64,000 nucleotides of DNA from the NCBI GenBank assembly GCA_026225945.1, contig JAMJFZ010000239.1:27615501-27679500 (forward strand), written 5' to 3'. The DNA comes from Cricetomys ansorgei. Taxonomy: Eukaryota > Chordata > Mammalia > Rodentia > Nesomyidae. Under the pieces are notes generated by a model that saw only the letters and a program-made list of their open reading frames with translations, had not been told where the DNA came from and ran no database searches. This document shows positions 49,272 through 62,164 of this stretch, piece after piece (the first letter of the stretch is position 1; each line of letters begins with the position of its first letter). The position numbers were made by a program, and so were the translations under genes.

Positions 49272-49605
49272 AGCTGGGTGATTGGTCAGAGGTAAAGCAT
49301 TTGCTGTACAACCATGAAGACCCAAATTTTGATCCAGTCTAGAACACATGTAAATCCAACTCAGTACATGCATATGTAATGACTTAACCTGCATCTTGAG
49401 ATGGGAGGCTGACAGAATTCCTAGAAGTTCCCAGGCCACTGAGTCTGAGGTACTCAGGGCTGAAAAAGAGACTGTCTTAAACAGGGTAGAAGGTAAAGTC
49501 CAATTCTCATAGTTTTCCTCTTACACTTATACATGTTCCATGGTGTTCATATACCTACACTCAAACATGGACGAACATATCACATACACATACATACTTC
49601 CATTG
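49272..49605 (+). repeat. Composite tRNA/7SL-type SINE region
   Basis: Starts AAGCTGGGTGATTGGTCAGA GGTAAAGCATTTGCTG (tRNA-SINE head), then GATCCAGTCTAGAACACATG, a diverged middle with GGGAGGCTGACAG and GAGACTGTCTTAAACAGGG (B1-like), and a CATACACATACATAC tail. Strongly degraded. Confidence 0.55.
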
Positions 49606-50074
49606 ATTGAAGTTATAGCACACATAAATTGAAAGAGCTTTCTATTGCAAAGCCTGAACAAGTTAGCAAAAGAAATATAATAATACTAGATTATAACTCA
49701 ATCTACAAATAATACATCACAAATTCTCATGAATGTGACAATTGATTAAATAAAAATAGTAAGTGGGGACAACACACAAGTCTACAATGCTTAAGAAATC
49801 AAAAGCTACTTGATTCTCTAAAGATGGACCATAACTCCCCATTCTTCCCCATTTCTTAGTAGTAGACAAACATGGTGGGTTTTTTCTAATGTGTGTCTTA
49901 AAGAAAATGGAGAAAAAATATAGCTATTGTGAAAAAACCTGGCAACAACTGCTTCAGCTAAGTGATCGAGGTCATGCAACATGAGAAGTTACACCACATC
50001 AATAATATGTAGCCTTGACTTTATGTGACAAATCTCTTTTAGCTCATCAGTCTTCCTCCTTAAAAACAGAGTTC
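49606..50074. other. Intronic sequence, nothing recognised
   Basis: No feature identified. Confidence 0.5.
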
Positions 50075-50076
50075 AT

Positions 50077-50440
50077 TAATTACTCCTCTATCACTGTAAT
50101 AAAACTCTGTGGCCAAGGCAACTTATAAAAGCAAGAATATATTTTGGGATTACAGTTCCAGAGGGATAAACATCAATCACCAACATCGTGGGGAGAACAG
50201 CAGCAGGCAGGCAGCCATGAGGCTGAGAGCTCATATCTCACTCACAAACAGGAAGCAAAGACAGCTAACTGCAAATGGCTAGAGTCTTTTCAAAACTCAA
50301 AAGCCTGCCCCAGTGATACACATCCTCCAACAATGCCACACCTTCTGATCCTCTTCAAACAGCTACCAAATGGGGACCAAGTATTCAAATGCCCAAGACT
50401 TACAGAGGACTTCTCAAACCATCACAGAGAACCCCATCTT
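50077..50440 (+). repeat. Common rodent interspersed element, 'short-box' type, copy 2
   Basis: CCAAGGCAACTTATAAAAGC, TTGGGATTACAGTTCCAGAG, GGCAGCCATGAGGCTGAGAG, AAAGCCTGCCCCAGTGATAC and CTCCAACAATGCCACACC boxes in the order seen at 18.1 kb. More diverged. Confidence 0.75.
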
Positions 50441-50875
50441 ACCATAAGGAAAATACCAGACAAATTCTGATAGTAGAGTGGGTGCAAAATGCACAATCAT
50501 CACTGTCCAAAACTTCCAAAGTCTTTAAATAAGGAAAGTCTAAGAAAATATGAGAACTGGTTTGTTGTGTGATGTTTATGTGTGACATGTATGACGCTAC
50601 ATGATGCCCTGATGGATTAATGGAGCAGCACATACAAATGATAGTATAATTATGAACACATGACTTAAGTGTGGACTTATAATAACAATGTACAAATACT
50701 TGCAGTCTTGGAATTATGCTAACCACAATTATGTAATTTTCTACTAAGTAGATCAAACTTTACTAAATTACTTTATTATTGATGAAAAACACCTTTAAAA
50801 TTATGTCATGATTCGTGACAATTGATACTTTTAATGATGTATAACTTTCAAAAAATTTTAAATTAAATTAAATTT

Positions 50876-51042
50876 ATTCATATGAGTGCTCTGTCAGCAT
50901 GTACACTTGCATGCCAGAAGCAGGCATTTGATCCCATTGTAGATGGTTTTGATCCACCATGTGGTTGCTGGGAAATTAAACTCAGGACCTCTGGAAGAAC
51001 AGTCAGTGCTCTTAACCGCTCAGCCATCTATCTAGTCCCGAT
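50876..51042 (-). repeat. B2/B3-type SINE, minus strand
   Basis: TGCATGCCAGAAGCAGGCAT, CCACCATGTGGTTGCTGGGA, ACTCAGGACCTCTGGAAGAA and CAGTGCTCTTAACCGCTCAG then CCATCT are the reversed SINE with a clear A/B-box end. Confidence 0.9.
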
Positions 51043-52360
51043 TTAATAACTTTTAAACATGATTTGCTCATTAGACTAGATTCCCAGAATTAGAACTATT
51101 TTGTGAAATGCTATGTAAATTTACATTATTTTAGAGATTGCCAAACTGCTTTGCAAGTACTCATTTCAAAATGGCTTATAAAGAACTTGGCCAACATAAG
51201 TTTCTATGATTCTTGATTCTGATAAATTCATAAACTGCAGCTTGATATTCTACACTTTTGAATTTTTGACAACTACATAGATTAAACATTACATAAACAC
51301 TCAAAATATTAGCTTTATTTTCTTTTGAAAATTGCATTTTGTCAGCTTTTACTGCATTTCTTTGTGACTTCTGCTCAGGTATCTGATGGAAAAACTATTC
51401 CAATAAATTAACAATTACCTGCCTCTCATAGGCTTTCAAGCCTGGTCCTGCCATTCTAACCCACTGCTTACCAGTTAGCTTCCTCTGATTGCCTTTGAAG
51501 ACTAAAAAATAAATAAACCTTTCATACTGTCCTCACACTTCCCTTTGTACTCGATCCTTTCCTCTCTCTCAGATAATGAGTTGCCTCAGCTCTCATAAAA
51601 AAAAAGAAAGAAAATAAAGGAAAGAAAAGGAACTAAACCCCACAGATACCAGTAAATGACCACTGTCACATTTTATCAACATCTGCACTGACCTTTTAAT
51701 TACCTTCCATTGTCAGAGTTAAAGTTAAATGGCTATCTACAATGTGCCCAGTGTGCTTTCCATTTCCCTCGCCTTACCAAGGACTGCGCAGTTCTTTCTT
51801 CTTCTTCTTACCTACGCCTTATGAATTAGTCTAATCAAAACTCAATTTTATTCTAAACGAATAACCCCTTACTATATATTAAAAATGGTGCAAGCGACAC
51901 AAAACCTTCTCTTCCTCCTCATGCAGCAACCCTTCCCATTTCACAGCTATGGTTCATGAAATGATCTGTATGCATTGCCTCCATGCCCCCACACTCCATT
52001 TACTCTACAATGTGCTTCCATCTGGCTTCCCCACCCCAGGCATTTGTATACTGCTTTGAAATTTCATTTATGAGTGTCACCAGAGACTTCGTGTGACCAC
52101 AGACAATAAAGAGTTCTATGTGCACACACTGGGCTTGTTGTTTCTTAAAAAAAGAAAGGAGGCAAAGTTCTAAAATGTTATTGTGCTTTTATGATTTCAT
52201 ATCTTTATAATTATATACCTCAACATGTTCTGCTTGGCCTCCCTTAACCTGACTTCTAAATATTCTCCTAGCTGCATTAACTTCAGCAGAATATGTAACT
52301 CTGTGAAAGATTACCCCAACATTTAATTCTCATTACAGTAATGCTGGAGTTGGTAATTTT
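51043..52360. other. Intronic sequence, nothing recognised
   Basis: Includes an A-rich AAAG patch at 51596-51632. No gene seen. Confidence 0.5.
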
Positions 52361-52364
52361 ATAG

Positions 52365-52535
52365 TATTTGTCAAGCACCAGATACTGTAAAAGCTTTATA
52401 TTCAGTAAAGTGTTTATTCTACCCATAATTTTATGTTTGATTGTTATTTCCACATCACAGATGAGGAAATTAAAAGGCAATATATAGTTTTTTCCAAGAT
52501 CACATGACCAGTAATTGTTGATGCCTCTTGGTTGA
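52365..52535 (+). repeat. MIR-like ancient SINE
   Basis: TTGTCAAGCACCAGATACTG, CCACATCACAGATGAGGAAA and TTCCAAGATCACATGACCAG TAATTG follow the mammal-wide MIR order (core GATGAGGAAA, then CAAGGTCACA). Confidence 0.7.
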
Positions 52536-53324
52536 GTTAATACTAGAATTTTCAAATTGGCCAGAAAAAATTATGTCTTTATGTGGATTATTTCAAAAGC
52601 ATCAGAATACTTCAAAAGCAATGGAATACTTTATACTGTTTATGATTATTCCGTTCCTTTAAAAGAGACATGGTTGTAGCATGTCTTGATTTCTTTATGT
52701 ATACCTCTTCATGTTTTCTCACTTATCCAACATGTGTTTTCTGAGCATCTTGGACCTGTGTGGCTTTGTTGTTGGAAAATGCAAAGCCTTTCCTCATAAG
52801 CAGATATCCCAAATGAAAAGAGGCACAAAGAAAGCTAGTAAGTAAACGTCACTCACTGAAGAAATAACACTGGATATAATAATGGAGGAGAAAGAGGAGT
52901 TGAGGCCCTGTGTGTATAGTTTGAATAAAAATAAAATGTCTGTAAGTTCCAAAATAACAGCAATCATTAATTATTACTACTAGTCTTAATTGAGCAGGTG
53001 ATTCTGACTTCCTGGGACACATTAAGTTTGGGTAAACCAACACTTTCAAATGAATATTGTTTAAAAATTGGGGGGAATCATTGGTATTATATTACAGCTA
53101 AGGGATGGACAAATATTTGGAGCAAAAGCAGAAGGTCTGGTGTGTGGCTTCCCCTTTTGGTGGGAGAAGCAATGGCCAAGGGGACTGCCATAGTATGGAA
53201 CATTGCATAATTCCTACAACTAACTGAGTTCAGTAAAGATTATCTGGAAAAGTACTGTGTGCTTGGCTGAGCTGAGAACGGGGAACACAGAAAATAATAG
53301 TAAAACAACTGTTCTAACAAGAGT

Positions 53325-53500
53325 CAGGAATTGTGCTCAAGCTAATTGTGCATTATCTTATTTTACATTAGCTATTTGGTAATCTCTGAGAGAGGAATGC
53401 TTGCCATCCCATTTCCCAGATAAAGAAATCTGATACTTTAAAAAGACTTAAGTGATTTCTTCTGGGTCAGACAGCAGCAGATCAGGATGGTTGGAACTGT
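53325..53500 (+). repeat. MIR-like ancient SINE
   Basis: ATCCCATTTCCCAGATAAAG AAATCTGA, then GACTTAAGTGATTTCTTC and GGGTCAGACAGCAGCAGATC recapitulate the MIR core and 3' part; diverged. Confidence 0.6.
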
Positions 53501-54592
53501 TCTGACTCAGAAAGCTGGCTAACAGTGACAGATGTTTTAATGGTTAGGTTTTATCAATCTCGAGAAGCCTATTTGTGAAGTTGAAAATTATACATAGATG
53601 GATACAAGGAACAAGGTTGTCCAGCACATGCTGACTGCACAGTGAGGACTGAGTTTATATGAAATACCCCACACCAATGGGAGGAGTCATATTAGTTAAT
53701 ATGGGAAGGCACAGTTCACTGGGTAGTGCTGCTCATGGGACAGTGGTCTTGGATACTAAGAGGAAGGCTCAGCAAATCATTAGGAGCATTCAGTAGGCAG
53801 TGCTCCTCCATTTGCTCATCAGTTCCTGCCTCCAGTTCCTGTCCCGACTTAACTAGACCATGGATTAAGAGCTGTAAGATGATATGAACCCTTTTCTCCC
53901 CATGTTGAGAAACCCCGTGGTGTTTTCTCACTTCAAAAGAAACTGATTAAGACATAAACCAATTTCCATACTCAAATGAAAAATATACTTGCTCATTTTT
54001 ATACAGAGAATTAAATCCTGTCAATCTATTAGGTACTGAGAGACTTAGCGCACATTCAAGGTTTTTCAGAGTTTATGACGTTTTTGTTTTGTATAATCAC
54101 TAATGCTGAGAATTATATTCCATATTTATATGCATTCATACATGCTACAACATGGTGGAAGCACATTTAGGACCATTTCAGAAATTGTTGGAAACTGTAA
54201 CTTAATCCCAAGGTAAAGTTCACTTGAAGACTTGTTTTTCGTGTCTCTAGCCATTGACTCAATTTTAAACCTAAACATTTTAGCACAACATAAGTCAAGA
54301 TACACTACTAATTTGGTTCTTCCATTTAGAAAAACAACTGTAGGAAACTCAGTGGTCTTGAACTGAAGGTGTTCAGGTAGTGACTGTTGATATGCAATGT
54401 GACATCACACATAGTGTACATTGTGCATTGTGTGTGTTCATTGCCTGCAGTGGGCCTTGTGTTGAAACATGGGACGGTACTGCCAGAAACATTGGAATTC
54501 AGTGAATCATTGATTAAATTTTAAATGTTCTTATTTTAAATCTTCCTGTATTTGGTTATACGTGTCCTCCATTGGATAAGCCCACAGTGTAA
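53501..54592. other. Intronic sequence, nothing recognised
   Basis: No gene or repeat called. Confidence 0.45.
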
Positions 54593-54770
54593 GAACCTGA
54601 GGCCTATGGCTATGGGCTAGGCTAATGAAACAGTATTAGTTTGGGAAATAAAACCCGGTGTTTCTTTTTTCTCTAGTTTTTGAACCTGAGGCCTATGGCT
54701 ATGGGCTAGGCTAATGAAACAGTATTAGGTTGGGAAATAAAACCCGGTGTTTCTTTTTTCTCTAGTTTTT
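54593..54770. repeat. 89-bp tandem duplication, two copies, one mismatch
   Basis: 54593-54681 and 54682-54770 are the same 89-bp unit; the only difference I find is T at 54640 against G at 54729. The unit starts GAACCTGAGGCCTATGG and ends TTTCTTTTTTCTCTAGTTTTT. Confidence 0.97.
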
Positions 54771-56008
54771 GCCATGTGCTTATTAAGTTTTCTACTTCCA
54801 ACTATTAAAAAATGCTCTTAGCAGAATGGAGAGAGTTTGATACGTCTTAGTTTGTCTTGATCTATGTAGAATATATACTGTGACACTGGCACTAAGATAT
54901 AGTAAGCTATGATTTTACTTATTTTGGTCTTAAAGCAGAATAGTTTTGCTATGAAGAATTTAGAAACATTATCAGAGAAAATATTTAGAGCCCGCTCTCT
55001 AAGAGGAAAGCAATGTTTCAGAAGATTCTCCAGCAGAAGCAAGTCCAACAACAACCACACTTAGAGAGATTTACTACATCTCATGGACTTTGTGAACTTT
55101 TCTGGCTCAGACAGTCCATCATTTCTCAATGTGATAAAACACATTCATAAGGCAGAAACTGAAATTAGTTTGGCTTAAGTTTTGCTACTTGTTCTAATTG
55201 GGTAGCACTCATACTTTTTCTGAGTCAGTTTGCTATCTATAATAGCGCATGAGGACAAACATGTCATCAACAGTAAATGCAAAATCCTACAATGTGCTTC
55301 CAGATTATTTAGAACACAGTGTATAAACATTATAAACATTACTTGATCTGTAAATTATCTGCTTCCTTGATAAGGATGAAGCTTGTTTTTCATTTCTTCA
55401 TATTTTTCCTTAGCAAATGTACGAGATACCAAGTTCATAGTTACTTAAAAATTATTCTTTTATTTTTCATTGTTGCCTTCCCAGTTTCTTGTCCTTGATG
55501 AATTGAGTTTCATCTTAGTAAATAATACATCGTGTCAGCTATTATTGTTCAGATGTTTAAGATCCTTTATTGTGAGTTCAGTTGTTACTTGAAAGAACAG
55601 CTGAGGTGGGTTTGTCAAGGATTCGGGGAGATATAATCACATCTTAATTAGATTTCAAAGAAAATAAAAATGGCAATTCGAGATCATTGAATTTTTCATT
55701 TTGTACCCGATGTGATGGTACTGTCACTCGTTGTGTTAACAAGACAGTTCATATTTGTGTAATTTATATTTAATGATTGCTTTGAAGGAAGGATGCCATA
55801 AATTTATAATGATAAATCAGTCATTTGTTTTCTTAACGAGTAATGTAGATTTACACGTGTTTTTATAAAAGTGACAGTAGGAAGATTGTTTATTCAGCAA
55901 GCTCTTGAACTTGTTACAGGTTTAAAGGCTAGTGACCCTGAAAGACAGCCAATATCCTACATGTAGCAATTGGAAAAGAATTAATGTGTCAGTTATTTTA
56001 GTGAAAGG

Positions 56009-56010
<2 letters not shown>
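54771..56010. other. Intronic sequence, nothing recognised
   Basis: AT-rich, repeat-poor; no exon recognised. Confidence 0.45.

Positions 56011-56043
<33 letters not shown>
56011..56043. repeat. CA microsatellite
   Basis: About 14 CA units then CATACACA. Confidence 0.97.
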
Positions 56044-58912
56044 AGAGCAAGTGATAGTGAAACTTAAAGTGATAACATGGAATGATAACCAACCACATAG
56101 ATTATATGATGTAAAAGGAACCAATGAAGTCTTGATTATTTACAGTGGGAGGCAGTGCGGGGAATGGAATCAGGGGACCCACTACTGCAACTGACCTTAG
56201 TCTGCATTGTTCTTTCTCACCATTTACTTAGGGCTCTCTCCTCCTTGGTGTCCTTGCTGCTAACTGAAAACAACTCTAAGAATTTAACCAATTAAATAAT
56301 GTTTGGGTTTTAAAGAAGCATCTATTTTCTGATTTAGTGTGAAATCCTTTAATATTTGATTATGCTCTGAGTATTTGACAAGAGCTCTAGAGCCCCTCAG
56401 TTTACCACAAACTGTGCACAGCACACCCTATAATTCCAGGTCTCTCTCCGTTAAAACAAAATCATCCAAAACCTATAATTGGCATAAATAATTCAATAAA
56501 AATTTTGTGGGTAAAAGAATAATAATAATTTCTTCTGAAATGCATATCATTATCTTAGAGAAGGATAAGTAACTATTTAATGTAGTCAAAATACATGCTT
56601 TAAAAAGACATGAATGTGGGAGCAGCATCTGGAAGAGGAGGGGATATTGACAGAGGTGAGAGAGAGTGGGGTCAGTGTAATTGGAATTGCATTATAGACA
56701 TTATATACATACATAATATGGTCAAACCCAAATCCTATTAATAAAAATCTAATTTTCCTTAACAATGAATCTCAGTTACAGCTTCACTAAAGTTAAAATT
56801 CCTGACGTAAAGGTATGAAGATCCAGCAGATGAACCAGCACTTGAAGAGGCTGGTTTTTCTACAAAATAGGAATGTTAATATCCTTACAACATGAGGAAT
56901 GTAAGAATAATTACCCCATCCCACCACACAACTAAGCAGTCCTTCAAGCCTTTCCTCTCCCTTTTCCCTTTCATTTTTGCCCTGCCTTGAGTTCTTAATT
57001 AGTATTGCACAGACTTATAGCTATTGTAATGCTTTCACTTAGACAATCATATACCTTCCCGTACAGTGAATGAAGAAAAGAGGCCTATGAATGTATGCTT
57101 TTTATGTGCACAACCCGACTTGTCCAGATGTGTAACTGAATCCTATTTGTTATTAGCTACTTACTAATGTTCACAAGCTAGGTATGTATCGCATGTTAAA
57201 GAAGTACCTGGAGAATCAGGTGTGGGGTCCTATTGGTTGATTTATGTACAGCTGTCTAAAGCGGAAGCATCACTTCTATCCTTCCTCTGGTTTATTTTCC
57301 CCACAGCATGGCTTCTAATTAGCTGCAATACTAATTACCATGATAGCCCTTCCCCCTTCTCTGCTTTCCCATTATTAGAGCAAGTAGTATCTGATTCTAA
57401 TATGAGTGATAAGGGCATTCTGGATATAAGATGAATTTGAAGGGACAAAGATATGAAAGTTATGGTATTACATCTTAAAGGAGTAGTCACATTGGCAGTA
57501 ACAGAGCCAGTGAACTGGAGTCAATTAGTAGTTTGGAAAACATTGTAATATGTTGTCATTCATGGGCTAGCTAGAGTAATTATTCTCTCAAATAATAGAG
57601 AGCAGCTGGTGGCAAATCCTTTGTTCCCACCGATGTCTTTCTGTTAGAGTGACTGTCTTCTAGTTTATAAAACAATACTCAAAATTCAGTGCTCATGTGT
57701 AAGTGTAATCAACATCAGACATAGAAATATGTGCAGCCTATTGTAGTACCTCCATAAATAGACTCTTACAGAATAATAAATTTCATCCTATAGTTATTTG
57801 AAGGGAATATAAAATTTTGTAAAGTACATTTTAAATTTTTAATGATTATAAAGATTTGAAAGCTATGTCACATTGTTTTCTTTACTTGCAGAATTTTTAG
57901 TCATCTTGTTATGGTGAAGAGACAGTTCTATAGGGAACATTGTACTCACATTCACAACCATCATACAGGTCAAGGAGCTGACAGAAAATGCTGCTTTCCC
58001 TTCAAATAACAAATAATACAATACTCAATAAGGCGACTCAAAGTCCCACTTTTAATAATATATTACTATGAGAGAGTAAAGGCTGGAGAATAACTTTTAC
58101 TTTCCATGTAAAATGATCAGAAGCTACCAAAACAGGGTCCATGTAACTAACATAAAACCATTCACTGTGAGGTTGTACTGAAGGAAAAGTGTTACCTGTG
58201 TGTGGTTTGTGGGATAATTTCCTTCCACGTCAGCACCATAAAAGGACATGGATATACCTGGGCAATGGTTGAATGGGGTCATTGCTACTGTCTCAAATAT
58301 GATCCATTTGGCAATAGAATCTCATGGAAGTTTCTGGATCTTCCCAATGTGCTAATAATATTAGTGAGCTTTCATGTCCTCAATGCTATCCTGACATTCA
58401 TATTACTGTTGTAAACTTACCCCAGTTTTCCTTTCTACTTACCAACGTGGTGGCTACCTTCTGCAATCTCTTTTCCCTTTCCCCAGGCTTTGAAAATGCA
58501 GCTTCTGCATTGTTCTCCTCTCCTCAGTGAACATAGTTTCTAATTATGATCTAAAGCTGATTTTGTTTTGTTTCTTGCTATCTTGAGATTTGTATACATT
58601 TAATTATCTTCTCTTTCCAACTATATGATGTCATAAGACTAGAGTCACAACTGGGTAATGCAGAGAAATTCTAGTAACTAAGCATGAATTGATGCTTGGT
58701 AGACTCTCCCTTACCTGAGAACCTAAGTTGTTTAGCTTAGATGTTCCTTCCCACTGAAATTCAACTGTCTGTACTAACAGATAATAGTTATTTTTACCTC
58801 AGCCTGAATGATACAAAAGCAAGTTTTGACGTTGTGGAGGAGGGAACAAGAAATCAGGACACAAAATGTCTCCAGTGGAAACAGGTAACAGAGATACTAT
58901 TCATTAAAAAAA
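56044..58912. other. Intronic sequence, one weak L1-tail candidate
   Basis: GGAAGAGGAGGGGATATTGAC at 56.63 kb with later AATAAAAATC could be an L1 tail remnant. Nothing else recognised. Confidence 0.4.
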
Positions 58913-58914
58913 TA

Positions 58915-59036
58915 CATAGGCTGAGTGAGGTGGTATATGCTTTTAATCCCAGCAGTTAGTGAGGTTGACACAGTGGGATCAGGAGTCCCAGGGCAGCCAG
59001 AGCTGCAGGAGATTCTGTCTCAATAAATAAACAAAA
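58915..59036 (+). repeat. Old B1-type SINE, plus strand
   Basis: GGCTGAGTGAGGTGGTATAT, TTTTAATCCCAGCAGTTAG, CAGGGCAGCCAGAGCTG, GATTCTGTCTCAATAAATAAAC. Confidence 0.85.
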
Positions 59037-59685
59037 TGGAGTATTTACTACTGCAATCATTATTTGCAATTTATTGACTGTTTATCCTAAGCATAACATT
59101 GCTCATTATAGAATTTAAGATTTGCATTAGGTCTAACTTCAATCTGATTCTTCTGTCAGCCATAAAAGCCTCGCAGACATTTGATGGATGCATTCACTAC
59201 AAAAATCAGTCTTCCTGGTATAATCATTTCTCTCCTGGGTGGCGCCACCACCGCCCACCCCCGGAGGCAGGATGCTTTGCAGCCTGGTAATCTTCTAATA
59301 GGCCATTTACTTGAATCATGACTAAACACAAATGGCAAGAGAGAAAAGTCTCTATTTTTGTTTATTATGCTGAAAATTTCAACCAGAAGCAAAAAATGTT
59401 CATCAATTATCTACATCTCTGAATTTAAATACTTGTTTTTCTTCTGCTAATGTTCAATATTTTTTTTAAATTAGTTACTTTAGAATCTTTGGTAGAAGTA
59501 GCATTTGAGGAAGGAAGAATGCATTCGTCAAATCTAGCTGATGGGATTTTAGGGCTATATCTAAGATCACATTGTCATCCTGGACTAATACCAGCTAATA
59601 GCTGACTAATAAATGGCTACTTACTTTCTGTTATACAATGAAATATTCTTATGTCTTTGTACATGTATTAAAAATAGAATTTAGA
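59037..59685. other. Intronic sequence with a short GC-rich blip
   Basis: 59236-59275 is GC-rich (GGTGGCGCCACCACCGCCCA) but only about 40 nt long; the flanks are AT-rich. Confidence 0.5.
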
Positions 59686-59687
59686 GA

Positions 59688-59800
59688 CTGGCTGTGGTGG
59701 CACATGTCCTTAATTCCAGCACATTAGAGGCAGAGGCAGGTGGATCTCTGTGAGTTCTAAGTCTGCCTGGTCTGCATAAAAAGGTTTTGCAGAAAGGGGG
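59688..59800 (+). repeat. B1 SINE, plus strand
   Basis: GGCTGTGGTGGCACATGTCC, AGAGGCAGAGGCAGGTGGAT CTCTGTGAGTTC; 3' part degraded. Confidence 0.88.
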
Positions 59801-59814
59801 TGGGATGGGGATTG

Positions 59815-60058
59815 AGCCATGGATGGCCTGGTAGTACAGGCCTATAATCTCAGTTCCTTGAGGGCTGAGGCAGGAAGATCATAAGACCTGCATGGGCTGT
59901 AGAGTAAGCTCAGGAACTTGGAGCAAGCGTGGGCAACTTGATGAGACCTAGTGTCATAGTTAAAGCTCTTGAAAAAGACCTGAACATGTGTAGCATGTTC
60001 AGGGTCCAGACATCAATCCCAAATACGTTCAGATAAATAAATCAATAATCAAATAAAA
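59815..60058 (+). repeat. B4-type SINE, plus strand
   Basis: GGCCTGGTAGTACAGGCCTA, GAGGGCTGAGGCAGGAAGAT (B1 half), then TGTGTAGCATGTTCAGGGTCC and CATCAATCCC (ID half), with an AATAAATAAATC tail. Confidence 0.78.
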
Positions 60059-61440
60059 TGTAGACTACAAGGTGAAGGTGGTCTGTGGGTTGGCTTCTCT
60101 AACTCATGATCTTTGACTCTAGCATCTTTCCAGACATAAGTTTGCTAAATGTTGGGTGTCAAGTGTGTTTGATACCAATAGTTCCCAAAAGTTCAATTTC
60201 ATAGGGTCTCCTAATGCTCTTCCTACTCGAAGAATGTCTCAAAAATCATTCCCTTTTCTTTCCTGCCCTGAGTTCTGCTGCCAATTTAAATATTTGTAAA
60301 CAGTGCTTGGATTTATTTGGTTATTGCATTGGCTGGAGTCCAAGATTCTGTCGTTGTCGGCATGTTTAAGGATGACCTTTTGGTGACTTCATAGAACTTC
60401 TTCAGAAAAGAAAACCAGATGTGCTTATCTAAGCCTCTTCTTTAGACTGTGCAAGAAGAAGGAAGTTATGTTAAAAAAAAGAGAACAACTTTGAATAAAG
60501 GATAAATTGTAGCATATTAATGTGTTCATTTATGTTTGCAGCTTTCAAAGGCTGAAATTCGGCTCTATACCAAGTAATCAGACACACATAGTAAGAGCCA
60601 AGAAGCCGGTAATAGCATACGTCCCCTTCCCCAGTGGATGCTTACCTAGCATTGGTGAACATTACTCTTTTTTAATATTTACATAAAGCTAGCAGCTAAT
60701 AACCAATTTAATGAAACAGATCGTGCTTTTAGGAAAAAGACTAACACCACCAAGAGTTGACAGATGCTGATTTAGAAGTATTAGCCTTACAAAGGATCTC
60801 TGTACTCTATCCAGGATCCTAAGCTTTTTTTTTTTCCTGAACTTTTAAAATGTTTGAACATAACATCAACACAGTCCCAAAGTGGACTTTTTTGGTTACA
60901 GTGGTAGATAGGATATAAAATATATTCTATTTTGAAAACGTAAAAATGATTGTTAAGCATTAGAACTACTAATTTGAATTCTGATTTTCATGTATATCCA
61001 TTAAATTGTTAAGTCTTTGGTTCTGGTTAATTTTGGTGTGTGATGTTTTTGTTTATTTCCAATTTTTCTTTTATTAAATAATGAAAGGAATAGAAGTGAT
61101 AAAAAGGACAGGTCACATGCTCCAATTTTTATTGAAAGAGACATACTTCACAGAGAATGGCTATACAAATTTAGCTCATTCTGCCAAAGTAACAAAAAAA
61201 AAGTCAACTTAACACTCTCAAATAGACAATATGTTTAGCTCTTGCTTCCTTTTCATTTTTTCATCATATGAAATGAGTTAAAGAGGTGTGTGCTTATGTG
61301 TCTATATTTGTGTGTGGATAGTAACATGAGATATTTACTGATAACAAAAGAATCCAATGTAGGAGGTTTCTCACAATCTAGATATATGTGATGTCATGAA
61401 AACAGACATCTAATAGCCAATCAAAACTTTTATAGTATTC
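60059..61440. other. Intronic sequence, nothing recognised
   Basis: No gene or clear repeat. Confidence 0.45.
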
Positions 61441-61444
61441 ATTT

Positions 61445-61760
61445 TTGACATTTTTTTCTTTTATTTTTTGAGATTATAATAAAATTACATCATTTCTACC
61501 TTCCCTTTCTTCCTTCCAAACCCTACTATATAATCAATCTTTTTCTCTTTCAATTCATGGTTTCTTTTTTCATTCATTGTTGTCACATGCATGTATGTTT
61601 ACGTATATACATATATATTCCAAAATGTAACCTGTTCAGTCTGCACAATGTTACTTATATGTTGTTTTCAGGGCTGACCATTTTTTTCAATAACCAATTG
61701 GTGTGTTCTTCCCTGGGAAAGACTATTTCACTATGCTCAATTATTTTTTAAAATATCATT
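61445..61760 (-). mobile_element. L1 3' end (Lx-like), minus strand
   Basis: TTTTTCTTTTATTTTTTGAG, ATTACATCATTTCTACC, CTTCCCTTTCTTCC, TTCAGGGCTGACCATTTTTTTC, ACCAATTGGTGTG and CCCTGGGAAAGACTATTTC are reversed L1 3' UTR boxes. Confidence 0.85.
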
Positions 61761-62160
61761 TCTTTATATATCTCCATAGCTTTCAAGAAAATTAATGGAG
61801 CAGAATGCAGATATTATTATCTTTTGCCAAATTTTCTTAAATATTCTTTCTCAAACATGCTAAATTATATAAAGACAGAAAGTATCATGTCCTGGTCACT
61901 CTGTAGTTGTTCATGCTTGACTATGAAACAATGCTCAAGAACAATTCTTAAGTTGAAACACTCTGTCTCTTTATAATATACTTCCTTTTCTCTAAGATTT
62001 AGTTCAAAGGATTTTCCTTTTTAGAATTTTAGGCATGTTTCACAATTGTTCCCAAGCATGTTTCTGTTATGGGTGCCTGACTCTGATGCTTGGCAACAGT
62101 ATAGTCTTTGTGTAGAGGAATAATTAATCTTTTAATCCAGCAACATAGCTACTCTGGAAG
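61761..62160. other. Intronic sequence, nothing recognised
   Basis: No feature identified. Confidence 0.5.
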
Positions 62161-62164
62161 GGAT

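Noticed and set aside
50876..51042. Possible tRNA gene, because A- and B-box-like words are visible.
   Set aside because: These are the tRNA-derived heads of B2/B3 SINEs; no cloverleaf with proper acceptor pairing is present.
59236..59275. GC-rich patch considered as a promoter for the Pkia 5' exon.
   Set aside because: Only about 40 nt, few CpG dinucleotides, no flanking CpG island and no splice donor in the right place.
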